From Massilia sp. 9I (GTDB lineage: Bacteria > Pseudomonadota > Gammaproteobacteria > Burkholderiales > Burkholderiaceae_D), in the NCBI RefSeq assembly GCF_902506415.1, contig NZ_LR733275.1:2023795-2087794 (forward strand): 64,000 bases of DNA, in the 5' to 3' direction. Below the pieces are notes generated by a model. It saw only the letters and a program-made list of their open reading frames with translations. It had not been told where the DNA came from and did not search any database. Made by a program: the position numbers and the translations under genes. Shown piece by piece: positions 1-8,947 of the stretch (positions within the stretch are counted from its first letter, which is position 1; the number at the start of each line of letters is the position of its first letter).

Positions 1-1854
1 GTGCCAGATGACGCCGAAGCCGACCACTGCCGACAGTGCCGAGATGACGAAGCCGGCCCAGGTGTTCTTGGGCATGTGGATGGCGACGAAGTCCTTCAGC
101 GGACGTTGGTAACCGTTCTTCTTCATGTCGGCGAAGGTGTCGTTGTCATGCACGACCGGGGTGAACGCGAAGTTGTAGTCCGGCGGCGGCGACGAGGTCG
201 ACCACTCCAGGGTACGGCCATCCCACGGGTCGCCGGTGACGTCGCGCAGCTTGGCGCGGTCTTTCCAGGTGAAGAAGCACTGCAGCAGCAGCGCACCGAT
301 ACCGGCGGCGATCATCAGGGTGCCGAACAGCGAGATCTGGAACAGCGGCTGCAGTTCCGGGTCGTTGAAGTGGCTGGTACGACGGGTCACGCCCATGAAG
401 CCGAGGATGTACGGCGGGATGAAGGCGAACCAGAAGCCGATCGACCACATCCAGAACGACACGTGGCCCCAGAACTGGTTGAGCTTCACGCCGAACATCT
501 TCGGCGCCCAGTAGTTGAAGCCGGCGAACAGGCCGAACACGACGCCGCCGATGATCACGTTGTGGAAGTGCGCGATCAGGAACAGCGAGTTGTGCAGCAC
601 GAAGTCGGCCGCGGGAATAGCCAGCATCACGCCGGTCATGCCGCCGATCGAGAAGGTCAGCATGAACGAGATCGTCCACATCATCGGCAGCTCGAAGCGG
701 ATACGGCCGCGGTACATCGTGAACAGCCAGTTGAAGATCTTCGCGCCCGTCGGGATCGAGATGATCATCGTCGTGATGCCGAAGAACGAGTTGACGCTCG
801 CGCCGCTGCCCATGGTGAAGAAGTGGTGCAGCCACACCAGGTAGGACAGCACCATGATGACGCAGGTCGCGTACACCATCGAGGTGTAGCCGAACAGGCG
901 CTTGTTGCAGAAGGTCGAGACGACTTCCGAGAAGATGCCGAAGGCCGGCAGGATCAGGATGTAGACCTCTGGGTGACCCCAGATCCAGATCAGGTTCACG
1001 TACATCATCGCGTTGCCGCCACGGTCGTTCGTGAAGAACGCGGTGTCGAACAGGCGGTCCATGCCCAGCATGGCCAGCACGGCGGTCAGGATCGGGAAGG
1101 ACATCACGATCAGGATGTTGGTGCACAGCGAGGTCCAGACGAAGACAGGCATCTTCATCAGGCCCATGCCCGGTGCGCGCATCTTGATGATGGTGACAAT
1201 CAGGTTCACGCCGGACAGCAGCGTACCGACACCCGCGATCTGCAAGGACCATATGTAATAGTCGACGCCGACTCCCGGACTTGCCAGGATGCCCGACAGC
1301 GGTGGATAGGCCAGCCAGCCGGTGCGTGCGAATTCACCCACGAACAGCGAGGCCATGACCAGCACGGCGCCCATGGTGGTCATCCAGAACGAGAAGTTGT
1401 TCAGGAACGGGAAGGCGACGTCGCGCGCGCCGATCTGCAGCGGCACGACGTAGTTCATCAGGCCCGTGACCAGCGGCATCGCCACGAAGAAGATCATGAT
1501 CACGCCGTGGGCGGTGAAGATCTGGTCGTAGTGGTCCGGCGGCAGGAAGCCGTGGTTGGAGCCGAAGGCGAACGCCTGCTGGGCGCGCATCATCAGCGCG
1601 TCGGCGAAGCCGCGCAGCAGCATCACCAGGCCGAGGATCATGTACATGATACCGATTTTCTTGTGGTCGATACTGGTGATCCAGTCGCGCCACAAGCCGC
1701 CCCACAGGCGGAAGTAGGAGATCAGGCCCACCAGGGCCGCACCACCCACCAGCACGCCGGCGAAGGTCGCTAGCAGGATCGGCTCGTGGAACGGAATCGC
1801 GTCCCAGCTGAGCCGACCGAAGATAAGCTTCGTCAAGTCGAGAGAGTCTTGCAT
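1..1854 (-). CDS. cyoB: cytochrome bo3 ubiquinol oxidase subunit I (partial, cut by window edge)
   Basis: This is the catalytic heme-copper subunit of the inner-membrane quinol oxidase, which reduces oxygen to water and pumps protons. The reading frame starts at the ATG at 1854 and stays open to base 1, giving 618 visible codons; the family is usually about 660-670 residues, so a short C-terminal piece lies outside. The metal ligands are present: the low-spin heme histidine in HGVIMIFF (about residue 116), [12 protein letters not shown] with the CuB histidine and cross-linked tyrosine, the LHHFF histidine pair, and [10 protein letters not shown] with the two haem histidines. Its start lies 2 bases after the cyoA stop, so the genes are one operon; cyoC and cyoD presumably follow beyond the edge. 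The frame and motifs make the call very secure. Confidence 0.97.
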   Translation of the reverse strand, partial: MQDSLDLTKLIFGRLSWDAIPFHEPILLATFAGVLVGGAALVGLISYFRLWGGLWRDWITSIDHKKIGIMYMILGLVMLLRGFADALMMRAQQAFAFGSNHGFLPPDHYDQIFTAHGVIMIFFVAMPLVTGLMNYVVPLQIGARDVAFPFLNNFSFWMTTMGAVLVMASLFVGEFARTGWLAYPPLSGILASPGVGVDYYIWSLQIAGVGTLLSGVNLIVTIIKMRAPGMGLMKMPVFVWTSLCTNILIVMSFPILTAVLAMLGMDRLFDTAFFTNDRGGNAMMYVNLIWIWGHPEVYILILPAFGIFSEVVSTFCNKRLFGYTSMVYATCVIMVLSYLVWLHHFFTMGSGASVNSFFGITTMIISIPTGAKIFNWLFTMYRGRIRFELPMMWTISFMLTFSIGGMTGVMLAIPAADFVLHNSLFLIAHFHNVIIGGVVFGLFAGFNYWAPKMFGVKLNQFWGHVSFWMWSIGFWFAFIPPYILGFMGVTRRTSHFNDPELQPLFQISLFGTLMIAAGIGALLLQCFFTWKDRAKLRDVTGDPWDGRTLEWSTSSPPPDYNFAFTPVVHDNDTFADMKKNGYQRPLKDFVAIHMPKNTWAGFVISALSAVVGFGVIWH

Positions 1855-1856
1855 GG

Positions 1857-2909
1857 TTACTTCTTCACAGGGTTGTTATTGGTGCCAGCCGAGGTGGCAA
1901 GTGCGGGGCCACCGGCTTCCGGCGTCACGCAGATTTCCAGTTCCGCCAGCTGGGCCACACTGCCCTGCTTCGGCAGGCGCTTGGCGGCCGCAGCGACCTG
2001 GTTACGCTTGTGATCGTCCGCCATCTGCTGGTTCATGCAGACGCTGCCTTCGGCCACGCAACGGTTCAGGACACGGTTGAACAGGGCGGTTTCCACCTGG
2101 CCGTAGTAGCGCACCGGCTCACGCACGGACGGCTTTTCCAGGGTCAGGTAACCGGCACGGTTCAGCTGTTCCGGACTGGCCTTCATCTTCTGGACCCAGG
2201 CGTCGAAGTCGCCCGCGCTCACGCCCTTGTAGGCGAAGTGCATGTGCGAGAAGCCTTCGCCGCTGAAGTTGGCCGACAGGCCCTTGTAGTCGCCCGGCTT
2301 GTTCAGCACGGCGTTCAGGGTCGTCTCCATGCCCGGCATCGCATAGATCATGCCGGCCAGCGTCGGGATGTAGAAGGTGTTCATCACGGTCGACGAGGTG
2401 ATCTTGAAGCGGATCGGCACGTCCACCGGGGTGACCAGTTCGTTCACCGAAGCGATGCCCTGCTCCGGATAGATGAACAGCCATTTCCAGTCGAGCGCCA
2501 CGACCTGCACTTCGAGCGGCTTGGTGGACGCCGCGATCGGACGGTGCTCGTCGATGCGGTCGAGTGGGCGGTACGGGTCCAGCTTGTGGGTCGAGACCCA
2601 GGTGATCAGGCCCAGCACGATGATGATCAGGAGCGGCGCGCCCCAGATCAGGAGTTCGAGCTTGGTCGAGTGGTCCCAGTCGGGTTCGTATTTGGCGCTG
2701 GTGTTGCTCTTGCGGTAGCGCCATGCGAACAGGACAGTCAGGATCATCACCGGCACGATGATGATCAACATGAGCAGGACCGAAATCGTGATCAGGTCTG
2801 CCTGCTGCTTTGCAATATCGCCGGTGGGGTTCATCACCACCGTGTTGCAGCCGGCAAGCGCTGCGAGCGGGAGTAATGGGAGTCCGCGGCGGACAATTTT
2901 AGGAATCAT
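1857..2909 (-). CDS. cyoA: cytochrome bo3 ubiquinol oxidase subunit II
   Basis: This is the membrane-anchored subunit II of the bo3 quinol oxidase (350 aa), first gene of the cyo operon. The N-terminus is a lipoprotein signal with lipobox LAGC, so Cys21 should be lipidated. Two transmembrane helices follow (roughly residues 40-65 and 85-108), then a periplasmic cupredoxin domain. The domain has the [12 protein letters not shown] and [17 protein letters not shown] blocks typical of CyoA. It lacks a CuA site, as expected for a quinol rather than a cytochrome c oxidase. A Cys-containing C-terminal extension (about residues 285-350) runs past the usual COX_ARM region. The gene is divergent from an MFS transporter. 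Confidence 0.97.
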   Translation of the reverse strand: MIPKIVRRGLPLLPLAALAGCNTVVMNPTGDIAKQQADLITISVLLMLIIIVPVMILTVLFAWRYRKSNTSAKYEPDWDHSTKLELLIWGAPLLIIIVLGLITWVSTHKLDPYRPLDRIDEHRPIAASTKPLEVQVVALDWKWLFIYPEQGIASVNELVTPVDVPIRFKITSSTVMNTFYIPTLAGMIYAMPGMETTLNAVLNKPGDYKGLSANFSGEGFSHMHFAYKGVSAGDFDAWVQKMKASPEQLNRAGYLTLEKPSVREPVRYYGQVETALFNRVLNRCVAEGSVCMNQQMADDHKRNQVAAAAKRLPKQGSVAQLAELEICVTPEAGGPALATSAGTNNNPVKK

Positions 2910-3010
2910 GCTAGGTATCTAACGTTACATGGGAATAAGAACATGCTACTGTAATGCCAACGGCCTTCGACAACCATTGGACACTTTGTCCCACCCTTGC
3001 TATATTGCAA

Positions 3011-3027
3011 TTACGGCATTGCCGTAA
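3011..3027. promoter_or_regulatory. 17-bp palindrome in the cyoA/MFS divergent promoter region
   Basis: TTACGGCATTGCCGTAA has two perfect 8-base arms around a single central base. It lies in the 180-bp space between the divergent cyoA and MFS genes, 63 bp before the MFS start and 102 bp before cyoA. Its position and symmetry suggest a dimeric regulator's operator. No regulator gene is adjacent, so the protein that binds is unknown. Confidence 0.4.
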
Positions 3028-3089
3028 CAACGATAAACAGGGGCGCGAAATCAGGCTGTCGAGGCCAGCTGACCTCAGGAGACGAAGAT

Positions 3090-4433
3090 ATGCAAAGCAA
3101 CGCGACGTACGGCGGCGCAGGTGCCGCTCCCATCACCCACCCTGCCAGTGGGGCTCGTAACATCAACGCCCGTGATGGTGAAATCCATCCGGCCGACATC
3201 GCTGTCGGCGTGATCATCGGGCGGGCTTCCGAGTATTTCGAATTCTTCGTCTATGCCATCGCATCGGTCCTGGTCTTTCCAGCGGTATTCTTCCCCTGGG
3301 CAGATCGACTCGAAGCGACACTGTACTCGTTTACCGTTTTTTCGTTCGCCTTCATCGCGCGGCCTATTGGTACCGTGATTTTCATGTGGCTGCAAACACG
3401 TTTCAGCCGCGAAATCAAGCTGACCATCGCGCTGTTCCTGATGGGAACGTCAACGGTGGTCATTTCCTTCCTGCCTACCTATGACCGCATCGGCATGACG
3501 GCGATCGTGATCCTGTCGCTGATGCGCATTGGACAGGGCCTGGCCCAGGGCGGCTCCTGGGATGGACTGCCTTCGCTGCTCGCGCTGAGCGCTCCCGAAA
3601 ACAAGCGCGGCTGGTACGCCATGCTGGGCCAGCTGGCTGCCCCGATCGGCTTCCTGATCGCCGCCGGCCTGTTCGCCTACCTGGTGTCCAACCTGTCGCA
3701 GGACGACTTCCTGGTCTGGGGCTGGCGCTTCCCGTTCTTCTGCGCTTTCATGATCAACATCGTCGCCCTGTTCGCGCGTCTGCGCCTGGTCTCGACCAGC
3801 GAGTACTCGCGCCTGCTGGACGCCCATGAACTCGATCCGGCTCCGGTCGGCGAACTGGTGAAATCGCAGGGCAGCAACATCGCGATCGGCGCGCTGGCCG
3901 CGCTGGCCAGCTACGCGCTGTTCCACCTGGTGACGGTATTCCCGCTGTCCTGGATCCAGCTCTACGATACCCGCCCGATGGACGAGTTCCTGCACATCCA
4001 GATGTGGGGCGCCGTACTGGCCGTGCTGGCGATCCTGGCTTCCGGCTTCATCGCCGACAAGGTCGGCCGCCGCACCACGCTCGGCACCCTGGCCGCGCTG
4101 ATCGCCCTGTTCTCGGGCTTCGTGCCGACCCTGATGGATGGCGGCGAAACCGGCCAGAACATCTTCATCCTGGTGGGCTTCACCCTGCTCGGCCTGTCCT
4201 ATGGCCAGGCTGCCGGCGCCGTGACCGCCAACTTCAAGCAGCAGTACCGCTACACCGGCGCGGCCCTGACCTCGGACCTGGCCTGGCTGGTCGGCGCAGC
4301 TTTCGCTCCGCTGGTCGCCCTCGGCCTGTCGGCGCACTTCGGCCTCGGCTACGTCAGCCTCTACCTGCTGTCGGGCGCGGTCGGCTCGCTGGCCGCGCTG
4401 AGCCTGAACCGGGCGCTCGAGATCCGCGACTGA
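3090..4433 (+). CDS. MFS transporter, metabolite:H+ symporter-like
   Basis: This is a 12-helix major facilitator superfamily permease of 447 aa. The start chosen is the ATG at 3090 because AGGAG lies 8 bases upstream; a longer in-frame start at 2997 has no comparable site and would add a non-conserved tail. The first helix reads GRASEYFEFFVYAIASVLVFP, close to the opening of the metabolite:H+ symporter subfamily. The loop between helices 2 and 3 has FIARPIGTVIF, and ADKVGRRTTL at about residue 330 is the MFS loop 8-9 motif. The substrate cannot be read from sequence. It is divergent from cyoA, an arrangement I recall from other Burkholderiales, and is followed by a strong terminator. Confidence 0.85.
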   Translation: MQSNATYGGAGAAPITHPASGARNINARDGEIHPADIAVGVIIGRASEYFEFFVYAIASVLVFPAVFFPWADRLEATLYSFTVFSFAFIARPIGTVIFMWLQTRFSREIKLTIALFLMGTSTVVISFLPTYDRIGMTAIVILSLMRIGQGLAQGGSWDGLPSLLALSAPENKRGWYAMLGQLAAPIGFLIAAGLFAYLVSNLSQDDFLVWGWRFPFFCAFMINIVALFARLRLVSTSEYSRLLDAHELDPAPVGELVKSQGSNIAIGALAALASYALFHLVTVFPLSWIQLYDTRPMDEFLHIQMWGAVLAVLAILASGFIADKVGRRTTLGTLAALIALFSGFVPTLMDGGETGQNIFILVGFTLLGLSYGQAAGAVTANFKQQYRYTGAALTSDLAWLVGAAFAPLVALGLSAHFGLGYVSLYLLSGAVGSLAALSLNRALEIRD

Positions 4434-4456
4434 CGCAGCGCTTGCCTCCTCAAAAA

Positions 4457-4480
4457 AAACGGCCCCATCAGGGGCCGTTT
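4457..4480. terminator. bidirectional Rho-independent terminator
   Basis: A perfect 10-bp stem (AAACGGCCCC / GGGGCCGTTT) with an ATCA loop is flanked by an A-run on the left and T-rich sequence on the right. It sits between the convergent MFS and SDR genes and can serve both. Confidence 0.9.
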
Positions 4481-4506
4481 TGGTTTGGGCGGGTCGCTCG
4501 CGCGAT

Positions 4507-5208
4507 TCAGCGCGGCGCCGTGTAGATCCCAGGCTCGGCAGACAGTCCGCGCTTGACGGCCTTGGTCAGCTCGTCAACGGCGACTTCGGTCAGCCCTTGC
4601 TCGAGGGCCGAGAAGCCGCTGTCGACCACGGTGTCAACCGTCAGCTTCGGCACCTCGAGGCCCTTGGTGAGATCGGTATCGATGAAGCCGACGTGCAGGG
4701 CCAGCACCTGGGTGCCCTGGCCGGCCAGCTCGTTGCGCAAGCCGTTCGTCAGGCCCCATGCCGCCGATTTGCTCACTGCATACGCCGCCAGGATCGGAGC
4801 GCTGACCCAGCTTGCGACCGACAGCACGTTCAGGAAGGCGCCTCCACCATTGCGCGCCAGGACCGGGGCGAATGCGCGCGACACGTTCAAGATGCCGAAC
4901 ACATTGGTTTCCAGCATGCGGCGCAGGCTTGCGTCGGCGCCCGGCTTGAGCAGCTCCGTCATGTCGGCGATGCCGGCATTATTGATGACCAGGTCCACAT
5001 CGCCCAGCTCGGCGGCTAGTGCGGCCGCCTCGTCGGCATTCGTGACGTCGAGCTGCACGGGAACCACACCCGCGAGCGTGACCGTGCGCGGATCGCGGGC
5101 AGCGGCATAGACCTTCTTGGCGCCGCGCGCCAGGGCTTGGCGGGCGAATTCCGCGCCGAGACCGCGGTTGGCGCCGGTAACGAGTACGGTTGCATTCTGG
5201 ACGATCAT
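4507..5208 (-). CDS. SDR family NAD(P)-dependent oxidoreductase
   Basis: This is a classical short-chain dehydrogenase of 233 aa. TGANRGLG near residue 11 is the nucleotide-binding glycine motif, NNAG lies near residue 75, the catalytic Ser is in NVLSVAS and the YxxxK pair is in YAVSK. An AAGGAAG ribosome site precedes the ATG at 5208. The substrate is unknown. The 38-bp palindromic operator in front of it is nearly identical to the one in front of the adjacent tetR gene, so this oxidoreductase is the likely main target of that repressor. Similar TetR-SDR pairs often respond to reactive carbonyls or other xenobiotics, but that is inference only. Confidence 0.9.
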   Translation of the reverse strand: MIVQNATVLVTGANRGLGAEFARQALARGAKKVYAAARDPRTVTLAGVVPVQLDVTNADEAAALAAELGDVDLVINNAGIADMTELLKPGADASLRRMLETNVFGILNVSRAFAPVLARNGGGAFLNVLSVASWVSAPILAAYAVSKSAAWGLTNGLRNELAGQGTQVLALHVGFIDTDLTKGLEVPKLTVDTVVDSGFSALEQGLTEVAVDELTKAVKRGLSAEPGIYTAPR

Positions 5209-5250
5209 GGCTGCTTCCTTTCAGGAGTGAGGCGGGGTTCCGCCATATTT

Positions 5251-5288
5251 AAAATATGATGGATTTCATATGATGCTCATCATATTTT
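5251..5288. promoter_or_regulatory. 38-bp double-palindrome operator, copy 1 (SDR promoter)
   Basis: The outer inverted repeat is AAAATATGATG (5251-5261) against CATCATATTTT (5278-5288). An inner one is ATATGA-N6-TCATAT (5254-5271). Copy 2 at 5932-5969 matches it at 33 of 38 positions. The site ends 43 bp upstream of the SDR start, where a TetR dimer or pair of dimers could block transcription. Confidence 0.75.
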
Positions 5289-5324
5289 CGGTCGAACAAA
5301 CACCGGCGCAAGCCGGCAAGGGAA

Positions 5325-5921
5325 TCAGTTCCGAGATGGTGCGGCGAACAGGGAGATCAGGCTGGCGCGGGCCGTCGCCAGCAGCGCCCTGCCCTCGGGA
5401 TTGTCGCCATGCACACGCGCCAACTGCAAGTTGCCGATCAGGGCGCCCGCAATGACGCTGGCTTGAGCCGGATCGGCGCCCTCCGGCAACGCCGAGGCCA
5501 CGCGTCGCACCAGGCGGTCGACGCGCTGGGTCGAGGCGATACGCACGCTCTCTTCCTGGCGCGGCATTTCGCCGGCCAGCGCACCGACCACGCAACCGTG
5601 TTCCGGGTGCGCCAGATGCTCGTCCGACAGATAAAGTTCGATCAGCGCCTGAAGCGCATTCCCGGTTTCGTGCGTGCGGGCCGCGACGCGCTCGTCCAGC
5701 ACGGCGCTACTGATCGCGCCCGCATGCTCGATCGCCTCGACCAGCAGCGCGTCGCGCGAATCGAAGTGGGCATAGAAGCCGCCATGCGTCAGGCCGGCTT
5801 CTTTCATGACCTCGGCGACGCCGACACCGGCATAGCCATGGCGGCGCACCGCGCGGCTGGCTGCCTCGACGATACGATGGTGGGATTGCTCGCGCTTGCT
5901 GGATTTGGCGGACGTGCTCAT
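5325..5921 (-). CDS. TetR/AcrR family transcriptional regulator
   Basis: This is a 198-aa one-component repressor. The N-terminal helix-turn-helix (about residues 10-55) contains RIVEAASRAVRRHGYAGVGV, EVMKEAGLTHGGFYAHFDSRDAL, close to the TetR pattern seen in NemR/AcuR-like proteins. The C-terminal part is a helical ligand-binding and dimerisation domain. I use the ATG at 5921; an upstream in-frame TTG at 5933 would run into the operator. It is co-oriented with the SDR gene, and both have almost the same 38-bp operator, which strongly suggests autoregulation plus repression of the SDR. The ligand is unknown. Confidence 0.9.
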   Translation of the reverse strand: MSTSAKSSKREQSHHRIVEAASRAVRRHGYAGVGVAEVMKEAGLTHGGFYAHFDSRDALLVEAIEHAGAISSAVLDERVAARTHETGNALQALIELYLSDEHLAHPEHGCVVGALAGEMPRQEESVRIASTQRVDRLVRRVASALPEGADPAQASVIAGALIGNLQLARVHGDNPEGRALLATARASLISLFAAPSRN

Positions 5922-5931
5922 GATGGGCACC

Positions 5932-5969
5932 AAAATATGATGAACGTCATATTACGCTCATCATATTTT
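5932..5969. promoter_or_regulatory. 38-bp double-palindrome operator, copy 2 (tetR promoter)
   Basis: The outer arms AAAATATGATGA and TCATCATATTTT are a perfect 12-bp inverted repeat. The inner site AATATGA-N6-TCATATT is a perfect 7-bp one at 5934-5953. It ends 10 bp before the tetR ATG, which fits tight autorepression. It differs from copy 1 only at positions 12, 14, 15, 22 and 24, all outside the arms except at the edge of the left one. Confidence 0.78.
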
Positions 5970-5986
5970 GCGTGTCAAGTGGCTTT

Positions 5987-6910
5987 TCAAGAAAGCGCCG
6001 TATCCAGCACCGTCATCAGGATGAAGCCGAATACCAGCGTGATGCTGGCGGTCGTGCCGTTGCCGTTCTGGCGCATTTCGGGAATGACGTCGTTGGCGAT
6101 CACAAACAGCATGGCGCCGCCCGCCGCCGCCAGCGCAAACGGCAGCATGCCCGCCGCGATGCCGATCAGGGCCACCCCGGCCGCGGCGGCCACCGGTTCG
6201 ATCAGGCCTGACGCCACCCCGAGCCCAACCGAGAGCAAGCGTCCATAACCGACCGTGCGCAGCGCCAGCGCCACCACCAGGCCTTCGGGCACGTCCTGGA
6301 TCGAGATACCGGTGGCCAGCGCATTCGCCTTTTCCACGTCGATGCCGGCATAGCCGACGCCGATGGCCAGGCCTTCGGGCAGGTTGTGCAGGGCCACGGC
6401 CCACACGAACAGCCAGGCGCGGCGCAGCGAAATGCCGGCGTCGCCCTCGGCCAGGATGCCGTCCACGTGCACGGCGCGGCTGAGCAGCAGGATGGCGCCC
6501 GCCCCCGCCATGATGCCGGCGCCGGCCATCAGGCTGGATTCCCAGTTACCCGAGCCGGCCGCCTTGGCCGCGGCGATAGCGGGAATCACGAGCGAAAACG
6601 CGGTTGCGCCCAGCATCACGCCGGCACCGAAACCGAGGAAGCAGTCGTAAGTACGTTTCGAGAAATTCTGTGCCAGCAAAACCGGCAAGGTGCCGAGCGC
6701 AGTCGCGGCCGCGGCGGTGGCGCCGCCCAGCAGCGCGCGGTGCATTTTGGGATCGGCGCTCATGACCTGTTCGATCAGGCTGCCCAGCAGCAGGATACAG
6801 CCGATGCTGCAGATGGCGAAACCGAGCACGCGGCGTACGCTCAGCGCGCGCAGCAGGGTGCGCAGGGCCAGCAGCCGGTTGTCATGCGCTTTGTCGATGC
6901 GAAAATTCAT
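5987..6910 (-). CDS. ZIP family divalent metal (zinc) transporter
   Basis: This is an inner-membrane ZIP permease of about 307 aa that should import Zn2+ or related divalent metals. The signature metal-site helices are present: HNLPEG near residue 200 of the protein and the second motif SIQDVPEG about 30 residues later. There are about eight predicted membrane segments and a basic N-terminal extension ahead of the first helix. I choose the ATG at 6910 (MNFRIDK); an ATG at 6946 is possible but has no ribosome site. The length and the internal GAGVMLGATAFSL block fit the bacterial GufA/ZupT-like branch. It stands alone, between tetR and the Mn catalase. Confidence 0.88.
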   Translation of the reverse strand: MNFRIDKAHDNRLLALRTLLRALSVRRVLGFAICSIGCILLLGSLIEQVMSADPKMHRALLGGATAAAATALGTLPVLLAQNFSKRTYDCFLGFGAGVMLGATAFSLVIPAIAAAKAAGSGNWESSLMAGAGIMAGAGAILLLSRAVHVDGILAEGDAGISLRRAWLFVWAVALHNLPEGLAIGVGYAGIDVEKANALATGISIQDVPEGLVVALALRTVGYGRLLSVGLGVASGLIEPVAAAAGVALIGIAAGMLPFALAAAGGAMLFVIANDVIPEMRQNGNGTTASITLVFGFILMTVLDTALS

Positions 6911-6967
6911 GCGATACCCGGAGAAAGGCCGCGCGCCACGGCACATGCAGGGACGCGCGGCGCTGGC

Positions 6968-7990
6968 TTACTTCTTCATTGCCTTCGTGCTCTTGGCAGT
7001 ACCTTTGTCGCTTGGCTTGCCCAGGCCGGTATCATCCAGCGGGCCGCCCTTGCTTGCGCCAACCGGTTCGCCCATGGCGTTACCCGAGCTTCCGGCCATC
7101 GTACCACCACCGGCCGACTGCATGCTCATCCCGAGTTCGGCACCGGTGCGCGGGGTCGACATCGGATCGGACATGGTGCGCATCGCCATCTGCTTGAGGA
7201 TGTCGATGTCGCCGCTCGGCAGCGCCACTTCGGCTTCGCCCGAGCCGCCGTCGACCGCCTGCTGCTTCTCGCGGTCGGTGACGAAGTCCCAGTCGGCGCC
7301 CTGGTTCCAGGGGCCGCGCATTTCGCCCGGACCTTGCGACATGTTGTAGTACACGCTGGCAAAGCGCGGATCGGCCGGCATTTTCCCCGGCGGGAAGTTC
7401 GGCTCGATGGCGTACAGCGCCTTCTCGAAGGACTTCTGGTGCGCCACTTCGCGCGTCATCAGGAAGCCCAGCGCCTCTTTCACGCCCGGGTCGTCGGTCA
7501 GCGCGATCAGGCGCTCGTAGACGATCTTGGCGCGCGCCTCGGCGGCGATGTTGGAGCGCAGGTCGGCGGTCGGCTCGGTGATCGAGTCGATGTAGGCCGC
7601 GGTCCAGGGCACGCCCGCCGAGTTGATCAGCGGAGTCCCGCCGCCATACAGCACCTGGGTGATGTGGCTGTCGTTGCCCGGGCCGGTGATGGCCTTGTAC
7701 ATGTCGGCTTCGCTATCGACCGCCTCGGCCAGCCGGCCCTTGGCGCCCTTGTTCAGCATGGCGACGATGTGGCCGATGATTTCCAGGTGGCTCAGTTCCT
7801 CGGTCGCGATGTCGAACAGCATGTCCTTGCGGCCCGGATCGTCTTCCGATACAGCCTGGGTGAAGTAGCGCATGGCGGCTGCCAGCTCGCCTTGCGGGCC
7901 GCCGAACTGCTCCAGCATCAGGTTGGCCAGGGCCGGGTTCGGCTCGCTGACACGGACCGTGTATTGCAGGCGTTTGTTATGTGCAAACAT
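6968..7990 (-). CDS. manganese catalase family protein
   Basis: This is a non-heme dimanganese catalase of 340 aa that should disproportionate hydrogen peroxide. The start at 7990 has GGAGGGA just upstream; a longer frame from 8077 lacks this. The ferritin-like four-helix core carries the dimanganese ligands, seen as EELSHLEIIGHI near residue 70 and the later AEARAKIVYERL and TREVAHQKSFEKAL helices. The C-terminal 50-60 residues are low-complexity (Gly, Ser, Met, then a Lys-rich end, STKAMKK), as is common in this family. It is divergent from a hemerythrin-like gene, and both look like oxygen/peroxide stress genes. Confidence 0.93.
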   Translation of the reverse strand: MFAHNKRLQYTVRVSEPNPALANLMLEQFGGPQGELAAAMRYFTQAVSEDDPGRKDMLFDIATEELSHLEIIGHIVAMLNKGAKGRLAEAVDSEADMYKAITGPGNDSHITQVLYGGGTPLINSAGVPWTAAYIDSITEPTADLRSNIAAEARAKIVYERLIALTDDPGVKEALGFLMTREVAHQKSFEKALYAIEPNFPPGKMPADPRFASVYYNMSQGPGEMRGPWNQGADWDFVTDREKQQAVDGGSGEAEVALPSGDIDILKQMAMRTMSDPMSTPRTGAELGMSMQSAGGGTMAGSSGNAMGEPVGASKGGPLDDTGLGKPSDKGTAKSTKAMKK

Positions 7991-8344
7991 GAACAATCCC
8001 TCCGTTGATGAGTGTTGACGCGCCTGGGCGTCGCCGTGTAAAGCCGGCAGTAGTGGCCGCCAGCCCGTATATCTCATCTTGGCAGCGCGGCCCGGCAGTT
8101 GGGATCAGGTGTTCGCGCGTGGCCTTGTAGGACTAGAGCGACAATTAATGAACTTGATGGAAATGTTGAAATTGATAAATAAGCGTATTTATCCGGTAAC
8201 CAACGCGCAACATCCCAGGCCGCGAGCCTGTACCCGCTTTGCCATGCGGTCCACACCGACATGGGCGCGGCACGCGCTCCTACAGTAAAGACGAGTCGCG
8301 CCGCACTACCATGTTAGTTATATGACCATAAAGGGGGTATTCCA
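7991..8344. other. 354-bp divergent intergenic region with a palindrome
   Basis: No gene is seen here. An AT-rich core holds the perfect palindrome GATAAATA-AGCG-TATTTATC at 8174-8193, about midway between the divergent catalase and hemerythrin genes. Further right, 8264-8284 is a GC-rich hairpin ending in GCTCCTACA, resembling the TGTAGGAGC-type REP ends of other proteobacteria. The hemerythrin ribosome site AGGGGG is at the right end. Confidence 0.5.
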
Positions 8345-8941
8345 ATGTTCAACCTGAATAAGCTGAGCCCGACGATCACCAACATGATCCGCTTCGACCA
8401 TTCGCACGTGATGGTGACTTTCCACCAGTACGAGAAGGACAAGTCGCCACGCGTCAAGAAGGCGCTGGCCGACACCATCTGCGACGCCCTGGAAATCCAC
8501 GCGACGCTGGAAGAAGAGATTTTCTATCCCGTGATGCGCCAGCGCGACGCCGGCGAGCCCTTCATGCACAAGGCCGAGCCCGAGCACAACGAGATGCGCC
8601 GCCTGATCGCCGAGCTGCGCCGCACCAGCGGTTCCGATCCGCGCCACGACAAGCTGGTGATGGAACTCATGCGCGACGTGATGCACCACGTGGCCGACGA
8701 GGAAACCACCCTGCTGCCGCACGCCGAGGCCAGGCTGAGCCGTGACATGCTGACCGACATGGGCGCCAAGATGACCCGCCGCCGCATGCAGCTGGTGGGG
8801 CCTAAGGCCGGCAAGCTGGCCAAGGAACATGCCGTCGGCTTCGGCGGCAGCGGCGCCGCGCTGGTGGTCGGCCTGGCCAGCGCCCTGTTCGCCGTCAAGG
8901 CCTTCGGCCCGAAGAAGACCTGGAAGTCGAATCCGGCCTGA
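8345..8941 (+). CDS. hemerythrin HHE domain-containing protein
   Basis: This 198-aa protein has an N-terminal helical HHE cation-binding domain and a C-terminal hydrophobic segment. Candidate diiron ligands are His in FDHSHVM (near residue 19), HATLEEEIFYP (near 53), EPEHNEMRRLI (near 80) and MHHVADEETTLLPH (near 117), in the spacing typical of HHE proteins. A glycine-rich hydrophobic stretch near residues 165-185 may anchor it in a membrane. It follows an AGGGGG ribosome site. Opposite a Mn catalase, it probably serves in oxygen, NO or peroxide stress or in iron handling; the exact role is not readable. Confidence 0.88.
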   Translation: MFNLNKLSPTITNMIRFDHSHVMVTFHQYEKDKSPRVKKALADTICDALEIHATLEEEIFYPVMRQRDAGEPFMHKAEPEHNEMRRLIAELRRTSGSDPRHDKLVMELMRDVMHHVADEETTLLPHAEARLSRDMLTDMGAKMTRRRMQLVGPKAGKLAKEHAVGFGGSGAALVVGLASALFAVKAFGPKKTWKSNPA

Positions 8942-8947
8942 TTGGTC

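Noticed and set aside
1..1773. Long plus-strand open frame opposite cyoB
   Set aside because: It is antisense to a secure oxidase gene and has a His/Arg/Asp/Gly-biased mirror composition with no domain.
5298..5320. CCGGCGCAAGCCGG near the tetR 3' end as another REP unit
   Set aside because: It matches only the stem core of the 11202-11312 units and lacks their flanks.
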